Source of the DNA: Deltaproteobacteria bacterium | GTDB lineage: Bacteria > Desulfobacterota > Desulfomonilia > UBA1062 | Direction: 5' to 3' | Assembly: GCA_018433775.1 (NCBI GenBank) | Contig: JAHDQN010000035.1 | Coordinates: 124,001-188,000, forward strand | DNA: 64,000 nt | Shown here: positions 50,288-59,435 of the stretch, one piece after another | How positions within the stretch are numbered: position 1 is the first letter of the stretch | How the letters are laid out: every line of letters begins with the position of its first letter | Notes under the pieces: model-generated | The model's database searches: none | What the model saw: only the letters and a program-made list of their open reading frames with translations | What the model was told of the DNA's origin: nothing | Position numbers and translations under genes: made by a program

Positions 50288-50397
50288 AATCCTGTTTGTA
50301 AGCCTTTCGGATATGCTTTGTCAAATATATGATGCGGCTTATACAACAAAGAGCGGGCGGATGCTCGATGTTTCAGTCTTCAGCCCGAATACGGCAC

Positions 50398-50583
50398 TCA
50401 TTGGAGCATGGGAAGGATCCCTTTTCTGATGAGCCCTGAGCTGAATCCGCCCAGGGATCCCCGGCCCACGACACGGTGACAGGGCACGATGACCGGTATG
50501 GGGTTTTCCCTGCACGTCCGGCCCACGGCACGTGCCGGATCGGGGTTCCCGAGGCCTGCCGCAGGGGGTGACGATCTCGGCAA
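50398..50583 (-). pseudogene. C-terminal fragment of a methylated-DNA-cysteine methyltransferase (ogt)
   Basis: About 61 codons match the end of Ogt/MGMT proteins: [24 protein letters not shown] with the acceptor Cys in PCHRV, then [18 protein letters not shown]. The N-terminal part is missing: the frame abuts the MinD-like gene's stop (50584-50586). Another frame just before reads [12 protein letters not shown], hinting at an extra frame change. No start or ribosome site fits. It is probably a remnant left by deletion. Confidence 0.75.
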
Positions 50584-51564
50584 TTACACAAACGACCCCG
50601 GTTTGGGCCTGATGCTCATGTCGTGCTGTTCGATCTTTTCGACCAGCCGTTCCAAGAGCTCCCGGGTCCTGCGCTGTTCATCCAGCAGCTTGTGGAGCAT
50701 GCCCCTCAAGTCTCCGTTCTTCTGGGTGTCTGCGGCCTGACCGGCCGGCACGACCTTGTGCTTCGGGGCCCTCACGAGCATGGTGATGAGCCGTGTCCAG
50801 AACTTTTCGTGGTCTGCCTCCACCGAGTCCTGCCCCAGAAGCGTGGATGCAATGATCCGGTAGCAGCGGGCGATGTCCGAAGTGGGGTACCTTACCACGG
50901 CAGGAACCTGGTCGGTAACGGCCCGGGAGAGCTTGTCGTCGTGGTAGATGCTCCCCAGGTATTCCACGTGGGTGTCCAGGAAGCGCTGGGAGGCCGACGA
51001 GATCTTTTTGTAGAGGTTGTGTCCGGCGGAGCTGTTCTTTACCATGCTCGAGAACATGGATATCCTCCCCGGGTAATCGTTTTTCCTGAGCACCTTGATC
51101 ATGGCGTATGCGTCCGTGAGGCTGGTGGGTTCGGGCACGACGCCCACGATCACCTCCGGCGCGGCCATGAGAAAGGAAATGACACCGGCGGAGATGCCTG
51201 ATGCCGTGTCGACGAGCAGGTAGTCGGAGGACGCGGACACGGCGGAGATCTGCTTTACCAGCTCTTCCAGCTGCTCCCTGCCCAGATCGGCCATGTCCTG
51301 CGTGCCGGAGCTTCCCGGTATGAGCTCAACGTTGTAATCGGTCTTGAAGATGATCTCCCCGATGCCGAGCCTGCCCAGGATGACGTCTTCAAGTGTTCTG
51401 TTGGGGCGGATTCCCAGGAGCACGTCCATATTGGCAAGCCCGAGATCGGCATCGAGAATGCGCACCCGGTGGTTCATCATGGCGAGACAGATGCCGACAT
51501 TGAGCGTGAAGTTGCTTTTGCCCACGCCGCCCTTTCCTGATGTTACCGCCATGATCCTTGCCAT
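50584..51564 (-). CDS. MinD/ParA-family ATPase (FlhG-like)
   Basis: A 326-residue P-loop ATPase. The deviant Walker A is SGKGGVGKSNFTLNVG near residue 9, with DADLGLANMDVLLGI near 40 as in FlhG and MinD, and LLVDTASGISAGV near 117. The C-terminal 80 residues are helical (LLDEQRRTRELLERLVEKIEQ). FlhG-like proteins set polar flagellum or pilus number; MinD places division. No flagellar or minC/minE gene is near. The ATG at 51564 has AGGGAA before it. It lies 130 bases after smc. Confidence 0.86.
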   Translation of the reverse strand: MARIMAVTSGKGGVGKSNFTLNVGICLAMMNHRVRILDADLGLANMDVLLGIRPNRTLEDVILGRLGIGEIIFKTDYNVELIPGSSGTQDMADLGREQLEELVKQISAVSASSDYLLVDTASGISAGVISFLMAAPEVIVGVVPEPTSLTDAYAMIKVLRKNDYPGRISMFSSMVKNSSAGHNLYKKISSASQRFLDTHVEYLGSIYHDDKLSRAVTDQVPAVVRYPTSDIARCYRIIASTLLGQDSVEADHEKFWTRLITMLVRAPKHKVVPAGQAADTQKNGDLRGMLHKLLDEQRRTRELLERLVEKIEQHDMSIRPKPGSFV

Positions 51565-51667
51565 AGTCACTTCCCTGTGTTTTCAGAAGCCTGCAATATA
51601 CGTGCAAAATATGCATATGAAAAATAAACGGGTTTTTCAAGAGCTTTGCTTGAGAAGAGAAAATTAT

Positions 51668-51683
51668 TTCTCCGTCAGGAGAA
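51668..51683 (-). terminator. hairpin after smc
   Basis: On the minus strand TTCTCC, loop TGAC, GGAGAA, followed by ATAATTTT, about 12 bases after the smc stop. A short imperfect U run suggests a weak intrinsic terminator. Confidence 0.5.
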
Positions 51684-51694
51684 CTATTTGTCAC

Positions 51695-54600
51695 CTATGT
51701 CCCCTGGAGGGACATGGACACCACCTTGCTGATCCCCGGTTCATCGAAGGTCACGCCGTAGAGGATGTCGGACATTTCCATGGTGTGCCGGTTGTGCGTG
51801 ACGATGATGAACTGGGAATCGCAGGCAAAGGTCCGGATCAGACGATTGAAGCGGACCACATTGGCATCGTCGAGAGGTGCGTCCACCTCGTCGAGGATGC
51901 AGAAGGGAGACGGCCGCACCTTGAACAGGGCGAAGATGAAGCTCAGTGCGCACAGCGTCTTTTCGCCCTCCGAGAGCAGACTCATGGACTTGAGCCGCTT
52001 GAAAGGCGGACAGGCCAGTATCTCGACCCCGGAGTCGGGTGAGTTGCCGTCAAGGAGCACCAGGTCCGCTTTCCCCCCTCCGAACATGGCCGTGAAAAGC
52101 TCCTGAAAATGGTATTTCACCTGCTCGAAGGTCTCGGTGAAAGCCTTGACGCTCTGCTTTTCGATATTGGCGATAACCTCTTTCAGCCGCGCGCTCGCCT
52201 GAACGATGTCCTCATACTGCCGGTGAAGGTCGTCCCACCTGGCCTGTACGTGCTCGAAGGCATCCAGGGACGCGAAGTTGATCTGGCCCATCTTCTCGAT
52301 CCGGCCCTCCAGGGCTTCAACCTTCTGCCGGGCATCGTCGGGGGAGAAATCTTCCGCGACAGCGGGGAGCTCTTCTCCGGAAAACCGGGAGGCAAAACGT
52401 TCATTGCTCATGGTCAGGGCGATCTCCTGCTCCCTGGTCTTGAGGAGGATCTCGTTTCGCTTTTTTTCCAGGGAGGCCATGGTTTCCCGGCACTCGTCCC
52501 TGCTCTGGGTGAGCGCGGCCAGGGCATCCGCGAGTTCTTCATGTTCGGGGGTGGCGTTCTCAAGGGCCTCACGCTGCTTCCCGGCCTGATCCTTAAGCGT
52601 CTGGAGCTGGTTGCGGGACTCCTCCAATGCATCCTGCACCGTGGCGTGCGTCTTGACGAGTTCTTCCTTTTTGCCGGTATCCTGCGAGATCTGCCGCGAT
52701 ATGCCCTCGAGCTGCTCTTCGATTCCCTGGAGCCGCTGCCGTGTGGCCGCTGCTGCAACCTTGAGCTCGCCCGTCCGCTGCGCGTGAGCGCTGATCGCAT
52801 CCCGGGCGCTCTGAAGCCGCTGTCGTGCGGCCGCCCTCTTTTCGTCGAGCCCCTTGACTTCAACCTGCATGGATTCGATCTGCTGGTCGAGTTCCTGTTT
52901 TTGTGTGTGGATATCTGCGAGATCGCTCTCGACCTTCCTCACCATTTCTTCCCACATCTCGATGTCGCGCCGGTAAGACTGCTCACGCTCGGAAATGCGT
53001 TCCACCTCCCGCGAGGCGGCATTCTTTTTTTCAGAAAGGGTTGCCGTCTTTTCCCTGAGCGACCGTTCCTCGCTCCCGGCCTGTTCCTGGTCTTCTCTGA
53101 GCCGCTGCATCTCCTGCCTGAGCCGGGCGAGACGCTCTTTTGCCGAGACGATCTCTCGACCCAGGGCGATCTCCTGCCGGGAGAACTCTTCCTTCTCGGC
53201 CTTGGCTTTGAGCCCTTCGGCATACTTGGCCATCTCGGCGGTGGTCCGGACGACCCCCGTGGGCTCGAGGATGACGCCGTCCCGGGTGACAAAGGTACAG
53301 GATCTCATGCCCTGCTTCCAGAACGAAAAGGCGCAGTGGATATCCTCCACCACCCACATGTCGCCGGACAGGGCGTGAACCACATCCTCATAGCCCTCAT
53401 GGGCCTCGACGAGCTCCTCCAGACATGCCACGACCCCTTCTCCCTGCGGGCCGGCCCCTGTCGGCCGGCCGTTCAGGTGCGGTCTCCGGGGGATGTACCC
53501 CGGGCCTCCGTCCTCGATCCGGCCCAGCTTCAGGATCTCATCATGGTCCTGAACAATCAGGTAATCGAGCGCCTTTCCCAGGGAGAGGCCCACAGTCTCC
53601 TCAAACCCGCTTCTCGCCCTCAGGGCGTCCGCGACCCGCCTCGTGCCGTTGCTCGTGGATAAATTCCTGGGCGGGGGCATGGTTCCGGCGAGAATGATCC
53701 TCTCGAGCATGGATATCTTTGCCAGGAGCTGAGCGTGCGTCTTCTCCAGGCCGGCCTGAGTGTGGGCCGTGTCCTCGATCCGGGACTGGAGCTCGCGCAT
53801 CCCCTCCGACAGCAACTGTATCTTTTCACCGAGACTCTCGGCCCGTGACCTGGCCTGAGCATATTCCTCTTCCAGCTCTACGTATTTCGCCTCCAGAGAG
53901 GCCTTTTGAGCCCCAAGCTCGGACAGATCGGCGCGCCTTTTTCTCGCGTTGGTCTCGGCCTCGCGCTGTCTTGTCTCCATGGACGAGATCCGCTGCTGGG
54001 TCGCCCTGGAGTGGCCGATCGCGTCGAAAAGCTGCGCCCTCTTCTGGTTGTACTCCCCCTCAACGGACCCGAATTCCTTTTCCACGGATTCGAGGTGCTG
54101 GTGCCGGGAATCCATTTCCTCTTCGATCAGTGCTATATCCCGGGAAAGTTTTTCCAGCCGGTTGCGGTCCTGCTCGCTTTTTTCCCGGAGATCGCCGGTT
54201 TCCCGGGTCATCTGTCCGATACGGCTCTGGAGCATCTCGATGGTGGACGATATGTCCCGGGCCCTGTTCGTATTCGCCTCGATCTCGCCCTCTGCCAGCA
54301 GCTCCCGGGAACGGGTGTCTTCGATGGCCCGCCTGATTTCATCCATCTTCCCGCGGACCACGGACAGCTTGGCATCAAAGCCTGCCATAGCCCGGGTATA
54401 CTCCTCGTGCTGCCTGTGGAAGGATTCCTCCTGCTGCCGCACTTCCCGAAGCATCTCGTCGAGCTTTTCTTTTTTGCCCGTGATCTTGAGGATCTCGGAG
54501 GCCCAGAGCATCTTCGTGAGCGAATTGATTTCCGAACGCAGGTTCTGATATCTGCGGGCCTTGTTGGCCTGCGATTTCAGCTCGTCTCTCTGCCGGGAAA

Positions 54601-55201
54601 CCTCGGTCAGCAGGTCCCGCACCCGCTCGAGGTTTACTGCCGTGGCTTCGAGTCGCTTGATGGCGTCGGCCCGCTTGAAGCGGAACCTTCCCACCTCCGC
54701 CGCCTCTTCAATGAGATAGCGGATGTCCTCGGGCCGGGACTGGATGATGTCCTTGACCTTGCCCTGCTCCACGATGGCATACCCGTGCCGGTCGAGGCCG
54801 GTGTCCAGGAACAGGTCGGTGATGTCCTTGAGCCTGCATCTGACCCCGTTCAGGGAATAGATGCTCTCGCCGGTGCGGTAGAGCCTCCGGGAGATGGACA
54901 CCTCGTCGAAACCGTCCAGGCTCTTGGGAAAGTAGCCGCCGTCCCGCGCAAACTCCATGACCACCTCGGCCATGGACCCGGGAGGCGCATCCTGGGTGCC
55001 GGAAAAGATCACCTCGCTCATGGACCCCGCACGGAGAGAGCGATTCGACTGTTCACCCAGGGCCCACCGGACGGCGTCGATGATATTGCTCTTCCCGCAG
55101 CCGTTGGGCCCGGCGATGCACGTCACCCCGTCGGCGACCGGCAGCGAGGACTTCTTGGCAATGGATTTGAAGCCCCGGATCTCAATCCTCTTCAATTTCA
55201 C
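51695..55201 (-). CDS. smc: SMC chromosome segregation protein
   Basis: An 1168-residue SMC ATPase. The N-terminal head has GPNGCGKSNIIDAVRWALGEQ (Walker A, near residue 32). Long coiled coils from about 170 to 500 and 660 to 1000 flank a hinge near 520-640 (TVGLSLGKALDYLIV, GGPGYIPRRPH). The C-terminal head has the signature LSEGEKTLCALSFIFA and Walker B FCILDEVDAPLDDANV. It organises and segregates the chromosome with ScpAB, which are not in the window. Length is standard. Confidence 0.96.
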   Translation of the reverse strand: MKLKRIEIRGFKSIAKKSSLPVADGVTCIAGPNGCGKSNIIDAVRWALGEQSNRSLRAGSMSEVIFSGTQDAPPGSMAEVVMEFARDGGYFPKSLDGFDEVSISRRLYRTGESIYSLNGVRCRLKDITDLFLDTGLDRHGYAIVEQGKVKDIIQSRPEDIRYLIEEAAEVGRFRFKRADAIKRLEATAVNLERVRDLLTEVSRQRDELKSQANKARRYQNLRSEINSLTKMLWASEILKITGKKEKLDEMLREVRQQEESFHRQHEEYTRAMAGFDAKLSVVRGKMDEIRRAIEDTRSRELLAEGEIEANTNRARDISSTIEMLQSRIGQMTRETGDLREKSEQDRNRLEKLSRDIALIEEEMDSRHQHLESVEKEFGSVEGEYNQKRAQLFDAIGHSRATQQRISSMETRQREAETNARKRRADLSELGAQKASLEAKYVELEEEYAQARSRAESLGEKIQLLSEGMRELQSRIEDTAHTQAGLEKTHAQLLAKISMLERIILAGTMPPPRNLSTSNGTRRVADALRARSGFEETVGLSLGKALDYLIVQDHDEILKLGRIEDGGPGYIPRRPHLNGRPTGAGPQGEGVVACLEELVEAHEGYEDVVHALSGDMWVVEDIHCAFSFWKQGMRSCTFVTRDGVILEPTGVVRTTAEMAKYAEGLKAKAEKEEFSRQEIALGREIVSAKERLARLRQEMQRLREDQEQAGSEERSLREKTATLSEKKNAASREVERISEREQSYRRDIEMWEEMVRKVESDLADIHTQKQELDQQIESMQVEVKGLDEKRAAARQRLQSARDAISAHAQRTGELKVAAAATRQRLQGIEEQLEGISRQISQDTGKKEELVKTHATVQDALEESRNQLQTLKDQAGKQREALENATPEHEELADALAALTQSRDECRETMASLEKKRNEILLKTREQEIALTMSNERFASRFSGEELPAVAEDFSPDDARQKVEALEGRIEKMGQINFASLDAFEHVQARWDDLHRQYEDIVQASARLKEVIANIEKQSVKAFTETFEQVKYHFQELFTAMFGGGKADLVLLDGNSPDSGVEILACPPFKRLKSMSLLSEGEKTLCALSFIFALFKVRPSPFCILDEVDAPLDDANVVRFNRLIRTFACDSQFIIVTHNRHTMEMSDILYGVTFDEPGISKVVSMSLQGT

Positions 55202-55267
55202 ATCTTTTGTGTACCAGAGCTTCCCCGGGATCGCAAGAGGGGTTCTCCGGGATGAACCTTTCCTGCA

Positions 55268-56878
55268 TCAGTACCCCGGGGGGCTCTTATACGCGCCAGC
55301 AGCCTCGTCGAGCATGGCGGCGATTTCGAGGAGTTCCATGTCGCGCCAGCGCTTGCCGACGATCTGCACCCCGATGGGAAGCCCCTGCCCGGTGTATCCG
55401 ATGGGTATCACCACCACCGGGCTCCCGGTCAGGTTGAAGATCGTGGTGTACGATCCGTTTGCCACAAGATAGTTGACCGGCTCTTCATCCACCATGACCG
55501 GCCGGTCATACAGCACATACGGCCCGAAGTATCTTTGTGGTGCGATGTGCGTATACGCAGGGGTACAGCTTACCGGACAGAGCCAGACATCCCACTCGTC
55601 CAGGAATCCCTCCAGGGAAGCGATCTGATCGTCGCGGATGGTAAGCGTTCTCATGTACTTGTCGTACGTGACAGGGTAGACCATTCTCAGGAAAGGGACA
55701 TCTTTTCTGTACGATCTCCCGAACAGATAGCTCAACAAACGCAAGCCCGACGAGACATGTACCCCTACTTCCATGTCCATGATCCGTCCATACGTGCTCC
55801 AGATCTCTTCCGGGCGGAAGTTGTCCGGGCATGCCCGCTCGACGGTGCATCCCTTTTCTGAAAGGGTGTCAGTGAACCGTATCAGTGCCTGCCGTGTCTC
55901 GCCAGTGACAGGGACCCCGCCGATGTCATCCGTCCAGGCGATTCGCAATGCTGCAAGCTCCCGCTTGGGAGGGTCAACGGCCGGAACATACGGGACATCT
56001 TCATCTTTCCTGTCCGGGCCTGCGATCACCTTCAGACAGATCTTCAGATCTTCAACAGACCTGGCCAGCGGACCGCAGGAGACCAGATGGCGGATGCTGC
56101 GATACTCGGGGCTTGGAAACCCCGGGTGCATACCGTGTTTCGAGACCAGATTCTCCGTGGGTTTGATGCCGTATATCCCGCAGAAGTGGGCAGGCACACG
56201 GATCGAACCACCGATATCATTGCCCAGAGACAGGGCAGACATCCCGGCAGCCACCGCTGCGGCCCCGCCGCCCGTGCTTCCTCCCGGGGTCCTGCCGAGA
56301 TCCCATGGATTGTTCGTCGCGCCGAAGACCGGGTTGTTCGTCTGATAATCCAACGCCAGCAGAGGCAGGTTGGTCTTGCCGATGATCACCGCCCCTGCCT
56401 GCAGGACCCTTTCCACAACCGTTGCATTGAAATCCGGGACATAGTCGGCGTGCCCGGGGTAGCCGGTCGTGGTGCGGATCCCCTTGGTTGCATAATTGTC
56501 CTTGATGGTAACCGGCACTCCGTGGAGCGGCCCCCAGATCTCTCCCCGGGCAAGGGCCTCGTCCGCCTGTCGCGCCCGTTCCCGTGCACCTTGGGCATCG
56601 ATGGTCACAATGGCGTTGATTTTTCCGTTATGCCGGGAAATCTGATCCAGGTAGGCCTCCAGGGCCTGGACCGCGGTGATCTCTCCCGCCCTGATCATAC
56701 CGGCAAGCCGGTGTGCCGGGAGAAACACCAGCTCATGATACGAGCCCTGGTTCCGGCTGTCTGCCCCGGTCGTTGCCGATGCGCCGCTGGGCCCGGTGGT
56801 GAGGCAGAAGAAAAGAATCCCTGAGCACAGAAGTGCACACCATGATTTTCCCGATCCTGCTCGTTTCATGCCTGCCAA
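55268..56878 (-). CDS. exported amidase-signature enzyme
   Basis: A 536-residue amidase-signature hydrolase. A signal peptide (SWCALLCSGILFFCLTTG, cleavage near residue 35) sends it out of the cytoplasm. Catalytic Lys is in VTIKDNYATKG near 148, cis-Ser in GRTPGGSTGGGAAAVAAG near 213, and nucleophile Ser in SLGNDIGGSIRVPA near 240. Amidase-signature enzymes hydrolyse amides, including fatty acid amides and peptide amides; most lack signal peptides, so export is unusual. No linked gene points to a substrate; smc starts after its stop on the same strand. Confidence 0.85.
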   Translation of the reverse strand: MAGMKRAGSGKSWCALLCSGILFFCLTTGPSGASATTGADSRNQGSYHELVFLPAHRLAGMIRAGEITAVQALEAYLDQISRHNGKINAIVTIDAQGARERARQADEALARGEIWGPLHGVPVTIKDNYATKGIRTTTGYPGHADYVPDFNATVVERVLQAGAVIIGKTNLPLLALDYQTNNPVFGATNNPWDLGRTPGGSTGGGAAAVAAGMSALSLGNDIGGSIRVPAHFCGIYGIKPTENLVSKHGMHPGFPSPEYRSIRHLVSCGPLARSVEDLKICLKVIAGPDRKDEDVPYVPAVDPPKRELAALRIAWTDDIGGVPVTGETRQALIRFTDTLSEKGCTVERACPDNFRPEEIWSTYGRIMDMEVGVHVSSGLRLLSYLFGRSYRKDVPFLRMVYPVTYDKYMRTLTIRDDQIASLEGFLDEWDVWLCPVSCTPAYTHIAPQRYFGPYVLYDRPVMVDEEPVNYLVANGSYTTIFNLTGSPVVVIPIGYTGQGLPIGVQIVGKRWRDMELLEIAAMLDEAAGAYKSPPGY

Positions 56879-57355
56879 TCCTCCTTTTCAATATGATCAG
56901 AACACTGCATCTTTTCCCGGATCAGAAAGGTTTTCTGATCGAGACCAGCGGGAAGCAGGTCAACTACCCCTTTTTAGGCCGGCCGGAAAGATGCCGCTGC
57001 AACACCGATAGTGAACAGGTGTGATATTACCGTGCCCTTGCGTGATCACTCAAGGGCAATGATGGGCAAACGTGACATATCTGCAATGTCCAGAACTGGT
57101 AACCATATGATACGGATAATCCGGCATGGATACAAGCAGCCAAAAGTTCTGTCGAGGCAATCGGAACAGCACAGACCGTGCTGTTTATACCCTGATTTTC
57201 GCCGTCCGGAGCAGGAAATTCACGCTGATAAGCCGGGATCATGCAAGAAGCAGGTACCCTCCGTGCTCTGGCAGGGGTGAAAAATCCTTGCAATATCTTC
57301 CGGAAAACGGCAATACAGGAAGGAATATTTCCCAAGGGTGTGCCAGGAGGGAATC
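56879..57355. other. non-coding region between amidase and yggT, with a long inverted repeat
   Basis: No gene is supported in these 477 bases. A 26-base dyad at 57033-57058 is built from TGCCCTTG, then GTGATCAC, then CAAGGGCA, with one c/t mismatch pair. It has no T run, so it looks more like a protein-binding site or structured RNA element than an intrinsic terminator. Confidence 0.55.
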
Positions 57356-57952
57356 ATGTACGGAGTGAACAATCCCCTTGCGTTTGCCGGGCAGCTGCTT
57401 CACGTTGCGCTTACGGTCTATCTGTGGATCATTATCATCGGCGCCCTGATATCCTGGGTGAATCCCGATCCCTATAACCCGGTGGTACGGTTTCTCCGCA
57501 GGGCCACCGACCCGCTCTTCCTCTGGCTCAGACGCCATATGCCGCTCATCGCGGGGGGTGTGGACTTCTCTCCCATCATCGCAATCGCGCTCATCATCTT
57601 CCTCGATTCTTCCCTGGTCCCCATCCTGATCGAGCAGGGGAACATCCTGGCGAATGTCCTCATCGGGCTCGGGCAGTCCGTCTCGATGCTGTTGAGCTTT
57701 TATCTCATCGTCGTGATCGTTTCCGCGGTATTGAGCTTCGTGAGCCCCAACCCCTATAACCCGATCGTTCGCATCATCTCCGCGCTGACCTATCCCGTGT
57801 TCTCCTGGTTCCGAAGGAGGCTTCCGCTGGTTTACGGAGGCATCGATTTCACCCCGGCACTGGTCATCGTCTTGATCCTGCTCATCAACTCCTATGGAGC
57901 CCAAACCCTCATCCGTCTGGGGGTCAACTTAAAATTGAAAGGAGTGTTCTGA
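57356..57952 (+). CDS. YggT-family membrane protein (two repeats)
   Basis: A 198-residue membrane protein made of two related YggT units, residues about 5-95 and 105-190. Each has a hydrophobic helix, then SW(V)NPDPYNPVVRFL or SFVSPNPYNPIVRII, then an (F/D)-(S/T)P segment and another helix. The function is not settled; YggT/YlmG proteins are linked to cell division or osmotic/ion traits. The ATG at 57356 has AGGAGGG upstream. It overlaps divIVA by one base (TGATG), matching the frequent yggT-divIVA pairing. Confidence 0.88.
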   Translation: MYGVNNPLAFAGQLLHVALTVYLWIIIIGALISWVNPDPYNPVVRFLRRATDPLFLWLRRHMPLIAGGVDFSPIIAIALIIFLDSSLVPILIEQGNILANVLIGLGQSVSMLLSFYLIVVIVSAVLSFVSPNPYNPIVRIISALTYPVFSWFRRRLPLVYGGIDFTPALVIVLILLINSYGAQTLIRLGVNLKLKGVF

Positions 57953-58482
57953 TGCAACTGACGCCTGAAATGATACGGGAGCAGCGTTTTCGGGGGAGGT
58001 TGTCCGGGTTCGACAAGGAAGAGGTCACCAGCTTTTTGGTGGGGATAGCCGAGGACATGGAAGAGCTCCTCGAGGAAAACAATCTGCTCAGGAGCGAGCT
58101 GGATTCCATGAAGGAAAAGCAGAAGGACCTCGAAGACCTCTTTCTTTCCGCCAAGCAGTTCTCCGACGAGAAGAAGAGGCTGGCCGAGCAGGAGGCGCAC
58201 ATGAAGATCGCCGAGGCGCAGCGGAAGGTCACCGCGATGCAGGAAGAGGCCCGGCAGAAGATCGAGGGTGCCGACCAGAAGGCGCGGGAGATCGAGGAGC
58301 AAGCCCAGGAAAGGACGCGCGAGATCCTCAGCGAGGCCCAGCAGATGAAGTCGGCCCTTGAAAAAGAGCTCGCCGAGCTGAAGGCTAAGAGAACAAACCT
58401 CTTCACCGAGCTCAAGTCGGTTCTCGACTCCTACCAGAACTGGATCAGAGAGATGGGGAATGTGGATCCGGCCGGAAAATGA
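57952..58482 (+). CDS. DivIVA-domain protein
   Basis: A 176-residue coiled-coil protein. The N-terminal DivIVA membrane-binding domain is MQLTPEMIREQRFRGRLSGF, then DKEEVTSFLVGIAEDMEELL. A long coiled coil follows (residues 45-150) rich in Lys, Glu and Gln. DivIVA binds curved membrane at poles or septum and recruits division or growth proteins; in proteobacteria its role is less known. Co-translated with yggT and overlapped by the yggU gene. Confidence 0.88.
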   Translation: MQLTPEMIREQRFRGRLSGFDKEEVTSFLVGIAEDMEELLEENNLLRSELDSMKEKQKDLEDLFLSAKQFSDEKKRLAEQEAHMKIAEAQRKVTAMQEEARQKIEGADQKAREIEEQAQERTREILSEAQQMKSALEKELAELKAKRTNLFTELKSVLDSYQNWIREMGNVDPAGK

Positions 58483-58744
58483 CGGTACGGTCCTCGTGTG
58501 CAGAGTCCGCCCCAACGCAGGCAGGGACTCGATCGAGGGTATCCGCGAGGACCAGTTGTCCGTTCACCTGAGCGCCCCTGCCGTGGAAGGCAAGGCAAAC
58601 AAGGCACTGGTGGCGTTTCTCGCCAAGCGGCTCCATATCGCGAAGTCGAAGATCTCGCTGAAAACCGGGGAAAAGGCGCGGACCAAGGTGATTGTCATCA
58701 GCGGGATGGCCCCGGACGATGTGGCCGGGCTTCTGGGGCTTTAG
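58460..58744 (+). CDS. DUF167 (YggU) family protein
   Basis: A 94-residue small soluble protein of the DUF167/YggU family. The signature VRPNAGRDSIEG near residue 16 and LSAPAVEGKANKALVAFLAKRL (residues about 37-58) followed by KTGEKARTKVI are all family hallmarks. Function unknown. It overlaps divIVA by 23 bases and converges on the CBS gene, with stops overlapping by 4 bases. Confidence 0.9.
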   Translation: MWIRPENDGTVLVCRVRPNAGRDSIEGIREDQLSVHLSAPAVEGKANKALVAFLAKRLHIAKSKISLKTGEKARTKVIVISGMAPDDVAGLLGL

Positions 58745-59340
58745 TCTACCACCCTTACACCGCGATAGCCCAACTGGATGAGCTCTTCGGCAATGGCCGC
58801 AGTGTCGCCGCCGGAGATGCGGAAGTGATGGGTGTTTTCATCGTCGTCGATGGTCATGCCTGCGCTGATGATAGAACCGCCCTTGCTTTCGATGATCGAG
58901 ACCACCTCGTCAAAGGACCCGTGGACGCCCTTGAGGACCACGTCGAGCCGGGAGCCCGACTTGAGGACCCCCATGATCTCGATAAAGGCCTTGAGAATGT
59001 CTTTGATGGTGATGATCCCGACGATCTTCCCGTCTTCCACCACCGGCAGGCACCCGATATTCTTTTCGTAAATGATCCGGGCCGCCTTTTCCAGAGAGGT
59101 GTCCCGGGCAATGGTAATCGGGTTCTGGAGCATCACGTCGCCGACCTTCAGGGTTTCGAGCATAGAGGCCAGGACCGCCTGCTTGAGGTCTCCGGAGGTG
59201 ACCAGCCCGATGAACAGGCCTCCCTCCACCACGGGGAGATGGCGCACGGAAAACTTCTTCATGACCGTCAGGGCATCTCTGATACCCGCTTCTTTTCCTA
59301 TGGTGACGAGGTCGGTGACCATCCATGATTCGACGTTCAT
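58741..59340 (-). CDS. CBS-pair protein with C-terminal ACT-like domain
   Basis: A 199-residue protein. Two CBS motifs (about residues 5-62 and 70-125) carry adenosyl ligands in energy sensing: VESWMVTDLVTIGKEAGIRD and VMLQNPITIARDTSLEKAAR open each. A 70-residue C-terminal part (VLKGVHGSFDEVVSIIESKG, ISGGDTAAIAEELI) resembles an ACT domain. It likely senses nucleotides or amino acids; there is no catalytic partner in the gene. The gene is 95 bases downstream of cca. Confidence 0.85.
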   Translation of the reverse strand: MNVESWMVTDLVTIGKEAGIRDALTVMKKFSVRHLPVVEGGLFIGLVTSGDLKQAVLASMLETLKVGDVMLQNPITIARDTSLEKAARIIYEKNIGCLPVVEDGKIVGIITIKDILKAFIEIMGVLKSGSRLDVVLKGVHGSFDEVVSIIESKGGSIISAGMTIDDDENTHHFRISGGDTAAIAEELIQLGYRGVRVVD

Positions 59341-59435
59341 AAAGACATGTATAACAAACCCGATCGGAAATTGAAACCGTGAACCTGCGAGGGATCCGGC
59401 GGGGAAAGGAATTCCCCCTGATCCGGGAATGGGGC

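Noticed and set aside
52109-53662. 517-aa open frame opposite smc
   Set aside because: smc is complete on the other strand. No motif, and its composition mirrors Leu/Glu-rich coiled coil read in antisense.
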